Shown: positions 11,849 through 22,973 of the stretch, piece after piece | Position numbering within the stretch: the stretch's first letter is position 1 | How the letters are laid out: each line of letters begins with the position of its first letter | From: Candidatus Tidjanibacter faecipullorum | GTDB lineage: Bacteria; Bacteroidota; Bacteroidia; Bacteroidales; Rikenellaceae | Assembly: GCA_019116245.1 (NCBI GenBank) | Contig: DXCC01000031.1 | Span: forward strand, 1-64,000 | Direction of reading: 5' to 3' | DNA: 64,000 nucleotides | Position numbers and translations under genes: made by a program | Notes under the pieces: model-generated | Told to the model about the DNA's origin: nothing | The model's input: only the letters and a program-made list of their open reading frames with translations | Databases searched by the model: none

Positions 11849-12826
11849 TTAGTCGTTCGGTTCGTACGTGGTTTCACGCGCCGAACGGATGATGCGTTCG
11901 AAGTCTTCGGTGCTCATGTCACGGCGGAAGTAGTTGATCGGATTGACCGTATGGCCCCGATAGATTACCTCGTAGTGGAGGTGGGCACCGGTCGAACCGC
12001 CCGTATTGCCGACGCAGCCGATCTGTTCGCCGCGCCGGATCTCCTGGCCGGGACGGACGTCGATGCGCGAGAGGTGGGCATAGCGGGTCTGGTAGCCGAA
12101 GCCGTGGTCGATCAGGATCTGCTTGCCGTAGCCCCGGCTGCGCAGTCCGTTGTCGACCGAACGGACCACACCGTTGCCGGTCGCATAGACCGGATCGCCG
12201 ATATGGGCCGGCATGTCGAGCCCTTCGTGTTTGATGTAGCGTTTGTAGATGGGGTGAAAACGGCCGCCGTATGCGCCGAGGCTGTTGCGCAGGTTGCGCT
12301 TGTCGATCGGCCAGATGGCCGGTATGGCCGTTGCCATCTTCTCCTTGTCGGAGGCCATGAGCTGGAGCGTGTCCAGCGAGCGGGACTGGAGGTAGAGTCG
12401 GCGCGTGAGGGCGTCGAGTGTCTGCCAGCTGGCGACGATGCGGTCACCGAACGGGCGGGAGGCCAGGGAGCGGTAGACCGAATCGGGATAGGAGGTGTAG
12501 ATGCCCGCAATGTGGAGCGAATCGACGCCGAAGAGCGGCCGGTAGACATTCACGTCGCGGGCGTGCAGTTCGTCGACGCGGAGCTGGGCAGCCCGGATGC
12601 GGTCGTCGAGTGCTTCCATGCGCAGCAGCAGTTCGTCGCGTTCGGCGGCGATGCGGTTGGCCTTCGGCGTGCGGAAGACGAACGAGAAGATCAGGTTGAC
12701 GATGCAGACCACGATGATGACCACCAGTCCCTTGCGCAACAGGCGATAGATGTGCAGGCGCAGGGGTTCTCCGTCGGAGGCGCCGGCTGCAGCGGCGTGT
12801 CGGGGGCTGAATGGAAAACGTACCAT
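11849..12826 (-). CDS. M23 family metallopeptidase (copy B)
   Basis: HEGLDMPAHIGDPVYATGNGVV...GAHLHYEVIYRGHTVNPINYF; same architecture as copy A. Confidence 0.88.
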   Translation of the reverse strand: MVRFPFSPRHAAAAGASDGEPLRLHIYRLLRKGLVVIIVVCIVNLIFSFVFRTPKANRIAAERDELLLRMEALDDRIRAAQLRVDELHARDVNVYRPLFGVDSLHIAGIYTSYPDSVYRSLASRPFGDRIVASWQTLDALTRRLYLQSRSLDTLQLMASDKEKMATAIPAIWPIDKRNLRNSLGAYGGRFHPIYKRYIKHEGLDMPAHIGDPVYATGNGVVRSVDNGLRSRGYGKQILIDHGFGYQTRYAHLSRIDVRPGQEIRRGEQIGCVGNTGGSTGAHLHYEVIYRGHTVNPINYFRRDMSTEDFERIIRSARETTYEPND

Positions 12827-12979
12827 GATCGCGTAAAACGGCGTCCGAATGCTTTTTAAGAAACTGTATCGTACAAAATTAAGCGAAATTACGTACTTTT
12901 ACAACCTCTTTTGTCGCAACCTTTATCGGAAACGGCAACACAATAACGGAATCAAAAATCGAAAAAGTATACAGATACC

Positions 12980-15613
12980 ATGGAAGCGAATAAGATAAGG
13001 GAGACCTTTCTGGAATTTTTCCGGAGCAAGGGACACACGATCGTCCCGTCGGCTCCGATGGTGGTGAAGAACGACCCGACGCTGATGTTTACCAACGCCG
13101 GCATGAACCAGTTCAAGGATATTTTCCTCGGCAACAGTCCGGCCAAATATCCGCGTGCGGCCGATGCGCAGAAATGTCTGCGCGTGTCGGGCAAGCACAA
13201 CGACCTGGACGAAGTGGGCCGCGATACCTACCACCACACCATGTTCGAGATGCTGGGCAACTGGTCCTTCGGCGACTATTTCAAGAAAGAGGCCATCGAA
13301 TGGGCCTGGGAGTTGCTGACCAAGGTGTACGGTCTGCCCGAAGACCGCTTCTATGCCACCGTATTTGAGGGTAGCGAGGAGGACGGCGTGCCGTTCGACA
13401 GCGATGCCTATGAATACTGGAAACGTTTCCTGCCCGAAGACCGCATTCTGAAGGGCAACAAGAAGGACAACTTCTGGGAGATGGGCGATACGGGTCCCTG
13501 CGGTCCCTGCAGCGAGATTCACTACGATCTGCGTTCGGACGAGGAGCGGGCCGCCAAACCCGGCCGGGAACTGGTCAACCGCGACCACCCGCAGGTGATC
13601 GAGATCTGGAACCTGGTCTTCATGCAGTTCAACCGCAAGGCGAACGGCTCGCTGGAGGAGCTGCCCCACCACCACGTGGATACGGGCATGGGCTTCGAGC
13701 GTCTGTGCATGATCATGCAGGGCGTCCAGAGCAACTACGATACCGATGTCTTCCAGCCGCTCATCCGGCGCATTGCCGAGATGTCGGGCAAGCGTTACGG
13801 CGAGGATGCCATGTGCGATGTGGCCATGCGTGTGGTAGCCGACCACCTGCGCGCCATCTCCTTCTCGATTGCCGACGGCCAGCTGCCTTCCAACGTGAAG
13901 GCCGGTTATGTGATCCGCCGCATCCTGCGTCGTGCCGTCCGCTACGGTTACACCTACCTCGGTTTCAACGAACCTTTCATCTGCCGGCTGGTCGATACGC
14001 TGGCCGAACAGATGGGCGGTCAGTATCCCGAACTGCTGGCCCAGAAGAACCTGATCATCAGTGTGATCCAGGAGGAGGAGAGCGCCTTCCTGCGTACCCT
14101 GGCCACGGGCATCAACCTGCTCGACGGCGTGGTGCGCCGCTCCAAGGCCGAGGGTATCACCGAAATCAGCGGCAAGGATGCCTTCCTGCTTTACGATACC
14201 TACGGTTTCCCGATCGACCTGACCGAATTGATCTCGCGCGAGAACGGCATGACGGTGGACATGGCCGGTTTCGAGAAGGAACTGGCGGCTCAGAAGGCCC
14301 GTTCGCGCAATGCCGCCGCCGTCGATACGGACGACTGGGTGGAGCTCTATCCGATCGTGCAGAGCCGTTTCGTGGGCTATGACACGCTGACGGCCGATGT
14401 GCGCATTTCGCGTTACCGTCGTGTGACGACCAAGGGCAAGACCTTCTACCAGCTGGTATTCGACCAGACGCCTTTCTATGGCAATTCGGGTGGTCAGGTG
14501 GGCGACTGCGGCTACATCGAGAGCGAGCAGGAGCGCATCGCCATCGTCGATACCCAGAAGGACAACAACCTGACGGTGCACATTGCCGAACGGCTGCCGG
14601 AGGATCCCTCGGCAGCTTTCGTGGCCGTGGTGGATGAGAAGCGCCGTACGGCTTCGGCCAACAACCACTCGGCAACCCACCTGCTGCATCACGCCCTGCG
14701 CCGCCTGCTGGGCACGCACGTCGAGCAGAAGGGTTCGCTCGTCAATCCCGACTACCTGCGTTTCGACTTTTCGCATTTCCAGAAGGTAACCCCCGAACAG
14801 CTCCGCGAAGTGGAGCGCATGGTGAACGCCATGATCCGCGCCAACTATCCCCTCGAGGAGAATCGCAACAGCACCATCGAGGAGGCCCGCAAGCAGGGAG
14901 CCATGATGCTCTTCGGCGAGAAATACGGTGAGGTGGTGCGTACGATCCGTTTCGGCTCGTCGATCGAGCTCTGCGGCGGTACGCACGCTTCGGCTACGGG
15001 TAACATCGGTTATTTCCGGATTGTCTCCGAGAGCGCCATTTCGGCCGGCGTACGCCGCATCGAGGCCGTGACCGGCGAGAAGGCCGAGGAGATGGTCTAT
15101 CTGATGCAGGATACGATGCAGAATGTACAGCAGCTGCTCAACAGCCCGTCGATCGTGCAGTCGGTCAAGAAGCTCTTTGACGAGAATGCCGAACTCAAGC
15201 AGCGGACCGAGGCGCTGGTCAAGGAGAAGATTGCCGGACTGGCCGATCGGATGATGGCCGAATTTGCGGCATCGGCCTCTCAGGAGGAGGTGATCGTGCA
15301 TGCCATGGAGGTGTCTTTCTCGCCGGATCATCTGCGCGACATCGCCTTTGCTCTGCGCTCGCGGCTGAGCAATATTGCCATTGTGCTGGGAACGAAGGCC
15401 GAAGGCAAGGTCAATCTGGCCGTTGTGCTGGGTGACGATGTAGTGGCCCGCGGCCTGAATGCGTCGCAGATCGTGCGCGAGGCGGCCAAGGCCATCCAGG
15501 GTGGTGGCGGCGGTCAGCCTTTCTTCGCCATGGCCGGCGGCAAGAAGCCCGAGGGACTCGCCGAGGCGATGGATGTCGCCCTGCGGCTGATCCATGACCA
15601 GCTCGCAAAATAA
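12980..15613 (+). CDS. alaS: Alanyl-tRNA synthetase
   Basis: [66 protein letters not shown]. Confidence 0.97.
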   Translation: MEANKIRETFLEFFRSKGHTIVPSAPMVVKNDPTLMFTNAGMNQFKDIFLGNSPAKYPRAADAQKCLRVSGKHNDLDEVGRDTYHHTMFEMLGNWSFGDYFKKEAIEWAWELLTKVYGLPEDRFYATVFEGSEEDGVPFDSDAYEYWKRFLPEDRILKGNKKDNFWEMGDTGPCGPCSEIHYDLRSDEERAAKPGRELVNRDHPQVIEIWNLVFMQFNRKANGSLEELPHHHVDTGMGFERLCMIMQGVQSNYDTDVFQPLIRRIAEMSGKRYGEDAMCDVAMRVVADHLRAISFSIADGQLPSNVKAGYVIRRILRRAVRYGYTYLGFNEPFICRLVDTLAEQMGGQYPELLAQKNLIISVIQEEESAFLRTLATGINLLDGVVRRSKAEGITEISGKDAFLLYDTYGFPIDLTELISRENGMTVDMAGFEKELAAQKARSRNAAAVDTDDWVELYPIVQSRFVGYDTLTADVRISRYRRVTTKGKTFYQLVFDQTPFYGNSGGQVGDCGYIESEQERIAIVDTQKDNNLTVHIAERLPEDPSAAFVAVVDEKRRTASANNHSATHLLHHALRRLLGTHVEQKGSLVNPDYLRFDFSHFQKVTPEQLREVERMVNAMIRANYPLEENRNSTIEEARKQGAMMLFGEKYGEVVRTIRFGSSIELCGGTHASATGNIGYFRIVSESAISAGVRRIEAVTGEKAEEMVYLMQDTMQNVQQLLNSPSIVQSVKKLFDENAELKQRTEALVKEKIAGLADRMMAEFAASASQEEVIVHAMEVSFSPDHLRDIAFALRSRLSNIAIVLGTKAEGKVNLAVVLGDDVVARGLNASQIVREAAKAIQGGGGGQPFFAMAGGKKPEGLAEAMDVALRLIHDQLAK

Positions 15614-15670
15614 ACGGCGGGCGGGGAACGTTAGTCAATCGACGTTTTATTGTAAAAACAAGCGGAATTT

Positions 15671-17200
15671 ATGGAACACAATAAGGTATTGCTGATGATC
15701 CTCGACGGATGGGGTATCGGCAATCATTCCAAGGGAGATGTGGTGTGGAGCGCCCATCCCGTTTACCTGAACGGGCTGGCGGAGCACTATCCCCATGCAC
15801 AGTTGCGTACCGACGGTGAGAATGTCGGTCTGCCCGACGGACAGATGGGCAACTCGGAGGTGGGACACCTCAACATCGGAGCCGGTCGCGTGGTTTACCA
15901 GGATCTGGTGAAGATCAACCGGGCGATTCGCGACAACTCCATCATGGAAAATCCCGAAATCAAGGCCGCCTTCACCTACGCCAGGGAGAAGGGGGTGCGG
16001 GTGCACTTCATGGGACTGGTGTCGGACGGCGGCGTACACAGCTCGCTTGACCATCTCTTCAAACTGTGCGACATCGCGCAGGAGTACGGCATTCACGATG
16101 CGTTCGTGCACTGCTTCATGGATGGCCGTGATACCGACCCGATGAGCGGCAAGGGCTTCATCGAACAGTTGCAGCGTCACATCTACGGTACCAACGTGAA
16201 GATCGCTTCGATCATCGGCCGTTACTATGCCATGGATCGCGACAAGCGCTGGGAGCGTATCAAGGTGGCTTACGACCAGCTGGTCAACGGCGTGGGCGAG
16301 AAGTCGACCGATCTGGTGGCTACGGTGCGCAAATCGTATGACAACGGCATCACGGACGAGTTCATCAAGCCGATCGTGGCGGTGGACGACCACGACGAGG
16401 CGATCGGCACCCTGCAGGAGGGCGACATGGTCATCTTCTTCAACTTCCGCAACGACCGGGCCAAGGAGCTGACCATCGTGCTGACGCAGGAGGACATGCC
16501 CGATGCCGGCATGCACACCCTGCCGCTCTACTACTGCACCATGACGCCCTACGATGCCAAGTTCAAGGGCGTGCACATCCTGTTCGACAAGGAGAATGTC
16601 AAGAATACGATCGGCGAATATGTCGCTTCGCTGGGGCTGACCCAGCTGCGCATTGCCGAGACCGAAAAATATGCCCATGTCACCTTCTTCCTCAACGGCG
16701 GTCGCGAGGATAAATTCGTCAATGAGGAGCGCATTCTGATTCCTTCGCCGAAGGTGGATACCTACGACCAGAAGCCGGAGATGAGTGCCTACGAGGTGAA
16801 GGATGCCCTGGTGGGCGCCTTGAATACGGGACGTTTCGATTTCATCGCGCTGAATTTCGCCAATGGCGACATGGTGGGCCACACGGGCGTGTACGATGCG
16901 ATCGTGAAGGCCGTGAAGGCGGTGGACCAATGTGCCGGCGAGGTGATCGAGGCGGCCAAGAAGAACGGCTATGAGGTGGTGGTGATTGCCGATCACGGCA
17001 ATGCCGACAATGCCATCAATCCGGACGGCACGCCCAATACGGCGCATTCGCTCAATCCGGTGCCGATCATCGTGGTTTCCGACCGGGTGGCTTCGGTGCG
17101 CAACGGCGTGCTGGCCGATGTGGCGCCGACCGTACTGGCGCTGATGGGGCTGCCGCAGCCGGCCGAGATGACGGGCCAGTCGCTGGTGACCTTCAAGTAG
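15671..17200 (+). CDS. gpmI: 2,3-bisphosphoglycerate-independent phosphoglycerate mutase
   Basis: [43 protein letters not shown]. Confidence 0.96.
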   Translation: MEHNKVLLMILDGWGIGNHSKGDVVWSAHPVYLNGLAEHYPHAQLRTDGENVGLPDGQMGNSEVGHLNIGAGRVVYQDLVKINRAIRDNSIMENPEIKAAFTYAREKGVRVHFMGLVSDGGVHSSLDHLFKLCDIAQEYGIHDAFVHCFMDGRDTDPMSGKGFIEQLQRHIYGTNVKIASIIGRYYAMDRDKRWERIKVAYDQLVNGVGEKSTDLVATVRKSYDNGITDEFIKPIVAVDDHDEAIGTLQEGDMVIFFNFRNDRAKELTIVLTQEDMPDAGMHTLPLYYCTMTPYDAKFKGVHILFDKENVKNTIGEYVASLGLTQLRIAETEKYAHVTFFLNGGREDKFVNEERILIPSPKVDTYDQKPEMSAYEVKDALVGALNTGRFDFIALNFANGDMVGHTGVYDAIVKAVKAVDQCAGEVIEAAKKNGYEVVVIADHGNADNAINPDGTPNTAHSLNPVPIIVVSDRVASVRNGVLADVAPTVLALMGLPQPAEMTGQSLVTFK

Positions 17201-17220
17201 CGGTCTGACCCTGCAATGAA

Positions 17221-17262
17221 CGAGGGAAATTCCGGTTTGCCGGAGTTTCCCTCGTTTTTTTT
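17221..17262 (+). terminator. Intrinsic terminator after gpmI
   Basis: CGAGGGAAATTCCGG-tttg-CCGGAGTTTCCCTCG followed by T tract. Confidence 0.85.
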
Positions 17263-17398
17263 GTTGCCGCAACCAGCCCTCGGGGGTGGGGTCATTCGTC
17301 GGCCGCCCGGCGGTTTCGGTCGATGAAAGGAGGCTCTCTGTCGATTCGGATTGCGCAGGCGTCGTGCAGGCCGTAAGTTTACGGCAAATCCGAAGACG

Positions 17399-18706
17399 AT
17401 GAAACGAATCTTGCTCATACTCGGCGCCTGGCTGCTCGGCTGGCAGACGGCAGCCGCACAGGACCTGCCGAAGCGGTGGACGCTGCAGGAGTGTCTGGAC
17501 TATGCGCTGGAGAACAACATTCAACTCCAGCAGAGCCGTAACGACCACCTCTCCGGCCTGGAGGACACGGAAGCGGCCAGGGCGGCCATGCTGCCTTCGC
17601 TGTCGGCCTCGACGACGCAGGCGTTGACGAACTATCCCTCGGCGGAGGCGGTCGACAACAACAGCTATACGGGAACCTACGGCATAACGGCCGGCATCAC
17701 GGTTTTCGAGGGCGGGCGGCTGCGCACGGCATTGCAGCGCCAGCAGACCCAGAACCGGATGGATGCCCTGACGGTGGATGAAACAGCCAACGATATCCGC
17801 ATTGCCATCGTGCAGGCCTACATGCAGACCCTCTATGCGCTGGAGGCGGTGGAGGTGGCGCGGAGTACGGTCGAGGTGTCGTCTGCGCAGCGCGACCGGG
17901 CCGAGCAGATGCTGCAGGCCGGTTCGATCAGCAAGGTGGATCTGGCCCAGCTGGAGAGCCAGCTTGCCTCCGACCGCTACCAGGTGGTGGCGGCGCAGGC
18001 AACGCTCGACGACTGCAAGCTGCAGCTCAAGCAGCTGCTCGAACTGGACATCATGGATGAGATCGAGGTGGTGTCGCCCGACCGGAGCTATGCGGAGGTG
18101 ATGCGGATGCTGCCCGACAAGGCGGCCATTTATGACAAGGCGCTGGAAACGATGCCGGAGATCGCCCGGGGGGCGCTGGCCGTTGAGGCGGCCGAACTGG
18201 ATGTGAAGCAGGCGCAGGCGGGGTATTGGCCCTCGGTGTCGCTCACGGCAAGCCTCGGCACCGGCCACATTTCCGGCGAAAACCAGCAGACCGGCACGCA
18301 GGTGTGGAACCGCTTCAACGAGAGTCTGGGCCTGACGATCAGCATCCCGATTTTCTCCAACCGTCAGAACCGTACGGCCGTCAACAAGGCCCGGCTGGCT
18401 GTGGAGAACAGCCGCCTCTCGCAGCTCGATCTGGAGAAGACGCTGCTGCGCGAAGTCGAGTCGGCCTATCTGGATGCGGTGTCGGCCCAGTCGCAGTATG
18501 TGGCTGCCGTGGAGAAACAGCGCTATGCCCAGCAGAGCTATGACCTGACCGACGAACAGTTCCGGGTAGGCATGAAGAATACGGTCGAACTGATTACGGC
18601 GCAGAACGAACTCACGGCGGCCCGTCAGGAGGTGCTGCAGGCGAAATACATGGCGCTGATGAATCTGAATCTGCTCGACATCTATCAGGGAAATGAAATC
18701 CAATAA
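17399..18706 (+). CDS. TolC family outer membrane efflux protein
   Basis: Start MKRILLILGAWLLGWQTAAAQ (signal peptide); WTLQECLDYALENNIQLQQSR; two OEP-type repeats. Confidence 0.9.
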   Translation: MKRILLILGAWLLGWQTAAAQDLPKRWTLQECLDYALENNIQLQQSRNDHLSGLEDTEAARAAMLPSLSASTTQALTNYPSAEAVDNNSYTGTYGITAGITVFEGGRLRTALQRQQTQNRMDALTVDETANDIRIAIVQAYMQTLYALEAVEVARSTVEVSSAQRDRAEQMLQAGSISKVDLAQLESQLASDRYQVVAAQATLDDCKLQLKQLLELDIMDEIEVVSPDRSYAEVMRMLPDKAAIYDKALETMPEIARGALAVEAAELDVKQAQAGYWPSVSLTASLGTGHISGENQQTGTQVWNRFNESLGLTISIPIFSNRQNRTAVNKARLAVENSRLSQLDLEKTLLREVESAYLDAVSAQSQYVAAVEKQRYAQQSYDLTDEQFRVGMKNTVELITAQNELTAARQEVLQAKYMALMNLNLLDIYQGNEIQ

Positions 18707-18720
18707 AATCGCATAAGAAC

Positions 18721-19920
18721 ATGACAAGGAAAACGAAAAGGACGATCGGCATGCTGGCGGCGGTTGCGGTAGCCGCACTCGTGCTGTGGCTCGTGCTGCG
18801 TCCCGGCCGGAAGGACGCGATCATGCTGGAGACGGCGCCGGTGGAACGGATGACCGTGCGCAACTCGGTGACGGCCACCGGTACGGTGGAGCCGGTCACG
18901 GAGGTGGAGGTCGGTACGCAGGTGTCGGGTATCATCGACCGGCTCTACGTCGACTACAACGATGTGGTGAAGGCCGGACAGCTGATTGCCGAGATGGACA
19001 AGGTGACGCTGGAGGCCGAATTGGAGTCGTCGCAGGCCGATCTGGCCAGCAGCAAGACCGAGTACGAGTACCGGCTCAAGGAGTACACGCGTACCAAGAC
19101 CCTCTACGAAAAGGGGCTGGTGAGCGATTCGGAATACGATCAGGCCTTCTACATGTACGAGACGGCGCGCAACACCTACCAGCGCAATCAGGCCGATATC
19201 GTGCGGGTGCGTCAGAATCTGGAGTATGCCACGATCACTTCGCCGATCGACGGCGTGGTGATCAGCCGGGCCGTGGAGGAAGGGCAGACCGTGGCGGCCG
19301 GTTTTGAGACCCCTACGCTCTTTACCATTGCGAACGACCTGACGCAGATGCAGGTGATTGCCGACGTCGACGAGGCCGACATCGGGCAGGTCAAGGAGGG
19401 GCAGCGGGTCGAATTTACGGTCGATGCCTATCCGGACGATACGTTTACCGGTACGGTCGAGCAGGTGCGGCTGGAGGCCACGACCGAATCGAGCGTGGTC
19501 ACCTACGAGGTGGTCATTACGGCCTACAATCCCGATCTGAAACTGAAGCCGGGTCTGACCGCCAATGTGACGATCTATACCTTCGAGCAGGAGAACATGC
19601 TGACGGTCCCCACGAAAGCGCTGCGCTTCGTGCCGGACGAGGAGTTGCTGTCCGAGATCGGTGTGACGTTCCGGCCCGATACGGAACAGGCCCCGAGCGG
19701 CACCCGTCAGGTGTAGGTCAAGGAGGGGGCTGCGCTGTCCGTACGCAACATCCGGTGCGGCGTGGCGAGCGGTGACCGTACCGCCGTCCTAGAGGGATTG
19801 ACGGACGGCGAAGAGGTGGCGGTCGGCCTGACGGCTGCCCAGAAACCTGCCGCAACGGGGGCGGCCGAACGCAGCCCGTTCATGCCGACCCCTCCCGGAG
19901 GTGGAAACAACAAGAAATAG
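18721..19920 (+). pseudogene. MacA/HlyD-type periplasmic adaptor subunit, interrupted by in-frame TAG at 19714-19716
   Basis: ORF 18721-19716 (331 aa) is adaptor-like (VEVGTQVSGIIDRLYVDYNDVVKAGQLIAEMD); same frame continues after TAG as VKEGAALSVRNIRCGVASGDRTAVLEGLTDGEEVAVGLTA...NNKK* to 19920. Confidence 0.8.
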
Positions 19921-19922
19921 CC

Positions 19923-20666
19923 ATGAAAAAAGAGGTCATTCGTTTGGAGAACATCGGCCGAGACTTCCGGGTCGGGGACGAAATCGTACATGCCCTGCGC
20001 GGGGTGTCGTTCTCGATCGACGAAGGGGAGTTCGTGACCATCATGGGTACGTCCGGGTCGGGCAAGTCCACCTTGTTGAATACCCTGGGGTGTCTGGATA
20101 CGCCCACCTCGGGCGAGTATTACCTCGACGGGGTGGCGGTCAGCACGATGGACAAGAACCAGCGGGCCACGCTGCGCAACCGAAAGATCGGTTTCGTGTT
20201 CCAGAACTACAATCTGTTGCCGAAGACGACGGCCATCGAAAATGTCGAACTGCCGCTCATGTACAATCCTTCCTGTTCGGCAGCCGAACGGTATGCCCGG
20301 TCGGTCGAGGCGCTGAAAGCGGTCGGCCTGGGGGACCGGCTGCTACACAAGAGCAACCAGATGTCGGGCGGACAAATGCAGCGTGTGGCCATTGCCCGGG
20401 CGCTGGTGAACAATCCGGCGGTCATTCTGGCCGACGAGGCGACCGGCAACCTCGATACGCGTACCAGTTTCGAGGTGCTGGTGCTCTTTCAGCAGCTCCA
20501 TGCCCAGGGGCGCACGATCATCTTCGTGACCCACAACCCCGAGATCGCCCAGTACAGCAGCCGCAACATTACGTTGAGGGACGGACGCGTCACGGCGGAC
20601 GTACGCAACACACAGGTGCTGAACGCGGCCGAGGCGCTGGCGCAGCTGCCTAAACCGGAGGAGTAG
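19923..20666 (+). CDS. ABC transporter ATP-binding protein (MacB/LolD-like)
   Basis: [47 protein letters not shown]. Confidence 0.93.
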   Translation: MKKEVIRLENIGRDFRVGDEIVHALRGVSFSIDEGEFVTIMGTSGSGKSTLLNTLGCLDTPTSGEYYLDGVAVSTMDKNQRATLRNRKIGFVFQNYNLLPKTTAIENVELPLMYNPSCSAAERYARSVEALKAVGLGDRLLHKSNQMSGGQMQRVAIARALVNNPAVILADEATGNLDTRTSFEVLVLFQQLHAQGRTIIFVTHNPEIAQYSSRNITLRDGRVTADVRNTQVLNAAEALAQLPKPEE

Positions 20667-20669
20667 AAC

Positions 20670-21890
20670 ATGAACTTTGCCAATTTATTCAAGATTGCCG
20701 TCAAGGCGCTCAGCAACAACAAGCTGCGCGGATTCCTGACCATGTTGGGCATCATCATCGGCGTAGCCTCCGTCATCACCATGCTGGCCATCGGCCAGGG
20801 CTCGAAGAAGAGCATCCAGGCCGAGATCAGCGAGATGGGCTCGAACATGATCATGATCCATCCGGGCGGTGACATGCGGGGCGGCGTGCGGCTGGATGCG
20901 GACGACATGGAATCGCTCAAGCTGCAGGATTTTGAAGATATCCGGGACAAGACCCGCTATGTCAGCTACGTGTCGCCGGCGGTCAACAGTGCCGGACAGG
21001 CGGTGTACGGAGCGAACAATACGCCGACGACGGTCTACGGGGTCAATCTCGACTACCTCGAGATTCGCCGCTACCGGGTGGCCGACGGCGAACCCTTTAC
21101 CGATCAGGATATTCGGGTAGCCGCCAAGGTGTGTCTGGTGGGACAGACGGTGGTGGACGAACTCTTCCCCGACGGGGAAAACCCGATCGGCAAGGTGATC
21201 CGTTTCGGCACCATCCCGTTCCGTATCGTCGGCGTGCTGGAGAGCAAGGGCTACAACAGCATGGGCATGGACCAGGATGACCTGATCATTGCCCCCTACA
21301 CGACTGTCCAGAAACGTATTCTGGCCATCACCCACCTGCAGGAGATCATCTGCTCGGCCCTGAGCGAAAGCTATACGGAGGAGGCGATTGATGAAATTGC
21401 CGACATTCTGCGGACCAACCATCGGCTCAAGGCGACCGACGAGGACGACTTCTCGATCCGTTCCCAGCAGGAGCTCTCCTCGATGCTCACCTCCACGACC
21501 GACATGATGACTGTCCTGCTGGCGGCCGTAGCGGGCATTTCGCTGCTGGTCGGCGGCATCGGCATCATGAACATCATGTATGTTTCCGTTACGGAACGCA
21601 CGCGCGAGATCGGTCTGCGCATGTCGATCGGGGCCAAGGGGCGCGACATTCTGGCCCAGTTCCTGATCGAATCGATCCTCATCAGCGTGACCGGCGGTCT
21701 GATCGGGGTGCTCTTCGGCATCGGGGCGGCGATCGTGGTCAAGGTCGTGGCGGCCTTCCCGATCTACATTCAGCCCTGGAGTGTCATCCTCTCCTTTGCC
21801 GTATGTACGCTTACGGGCGTCTTCTTCGGCTGGTATCCCGCACAGAAGGCGGCCCGACTCGATCCGATCGAAGCCATCCGTTACGAATAA
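20670..21890 (+). CDS. ABC transporter permease (MacB/FtsX fold)
   Basis: LRGFLTMLGIIIGVASVITMLAIGQG; C-terminal ERTREIGLRMSIGAKGRDI...FFGWYPAQKAARLDPIEAIRYE. Confidence 0.93.
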   Translation: MNFANLFKIAVKALSNNKLRGFLTMLGIIIGVASVITMLAIGQGSKKSIQAEISEMGSNMIMIHPGGDMRGGVRLDADDMESLKLQDFEDIRDKTRYVSYVSPAVNSAGQAVYGANNTPTTVYGVNLDYLEIRRYRVADGEPFTDQDIRVAAKVCLVGQTVVDELFPDGENPIGKVIRFGTIPFRIVGVLESKGYNSMGMDQDDLIIAPYTTVQKRILAITHLQEIICSALSESYTEEAIDEIADILRTNHRLKATDEDDFSIRSQQELSSMLTSTTDMMTVLLAAVAGISLLVGGIGIMNIMYVSVTERTREIGLRMSIGAKGRDILAQFLIESILISVTGGLIGVLFGIGAAIVVKVVAAFPIYIQPWSVILSFAVCTLTGVFFGWYPAQKAARLDPIEAIRYE

Positions 21891-21917
21891 TCCGCAAGAA
21901 TCGCTACATTTGTGTAT

Positions 21918-22973
21918 ATGGCAGTGTTGCAGGCAAAACATTCCGGGTGGCTGATTCATCTGACGGCCTGGGCCGTGGTGCTCGGCATGCCCCTGTTCGT
22001 CATGGGACCCGACCGCCCCATGATGGGGGGCGGCGACTACCTGCGTGCGCTGCTGGTGCCGCTGTCGTTCATCGTCGTCTTTTATGTCAATTACTTCGGA
22101 CTGATCGACCGCTTCCTGTCCACGCGTCGCATCGGCCGCTTTCTGCTGTGCAATCTGTTGCTCGTCGTGGTGGTCATGTGGGGAGTCGGTCTGTTGCTGC
22201 GCCATGTGTTCGTGCCGTCGGAAGCTCCCACGCATCCCGTACCGGCCGGTTGGCAGGATCATCTCCGTTTCTTCGTGCACAATGCCGTCCTCTATCTGCT
22301 GGTCGTCGGCGCCAGCGTGGCGGTCCGGATGACGGGCAGCTGGTATCGTACCGAAGCGGCCCGCCAGCAGTTGGAACATGCCCATACCGAAGCCGAACTG
22401 CAGAACCTGAAGAGTCAGCTCAATCCCCATTTCCTGTTCAATACGCTCAACAACATCTATTCGCTGATTCAGATCGATCCCGTGCGCGCCCAGCAGGCCG
22501 TGCATGATCTGAGCCGGATGCTGCGCTACGTGCTCTACGACAGCAGCCAGGCGACGGTGCCGTTGAGCGAGGAGATCCGTTTCCTGCGCGACTACATCGG
22601 ACTGATGCGTCTGCGGCTGCCTCGTCATGTGGAGCTTACCGTCGTTTTGCCCGAGGAGCCGTCGTCGGCCCCGATTGCGCCGCTGCTCTTCATTTCGCTG
22701 GTCGAGAATGCGTTCAAGCACGGTGTCAGCAACGATCAGCCCTCCTGGATCGCGATCGAAATTGCCGAGCAGGAGGGGCGGCTGACCTGCCGCATCCGCA
22801 ACAGCGCATTTCCCAAGACGGCGGAGTCGGATCACAGCGGGTCGGGTATCGGCCTGCAGAACCTGACCCGGCGGCTGGAGATGCTCTATCCCGGCCGGTA
22901 CCGGTTTGTCTGCGGACCGGTGGGGACGGAAACGTATGAGGCCCTGTTGACCATAGATTTGTATGAAGCATGA
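21918..22973 (+). CDS. Sensor histidine kinase, LytS/YehU-type
   Basis: LKSQLNPHFLFNTLNNIYSLIQIDP His-kinase motif; HATPase GIGLQNLTRRLEMLYPG. Confidence 0.92.
   Translation: MAVLQAKHSGWLIHLTAWAVVLGMPLFVMGPDRPMMGGGDYLRALLVPLSFIVVFYVNYFGLIDRFLSTRRIGRFLLCNLLLVVVVMWGVGLLLRHVFVPSEAPTHPVPAGWQDHLRFFVHNAVLYLLVVGASVAVRMTGSWYRTEAARQQLEHAHTEAELQNLKSQLNPHFLFNTLNNIYSLIQIDPVRAQQAVHDLSRMLRYVLYDSSQATVPLSEEIRFLRDYIGLMRLRLPRHVELTVVLPEEPSSAPIAPLLFISLVENAFKHGVSNDQPSWIAIEIAEQEGRLTCRIRNSAFPKTAESDHSGSGIGLQNLTRRLEMLYPGRYRFVCGPVGTETYEALLTIDLYEA

Noticed and set aside
12923-18778. Very long antisense ORFs (e.g. 890 aa opposite alaS, 1043 aa opposite gpmI/tolC)
   Set aside because: They mirror recognised genes on the plus strand; His/Arg/Gln/Leu-rich translations are typical shadows of GC-rich codon usage.
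19714-19716. Amber codon as pyrrolysine or reassigned sense codon
   Set aside because: TAG terminates other clear genes here (gpmI, mmdA, tnaA); no pyl genes seen; a Trp nonsense change is simpler.
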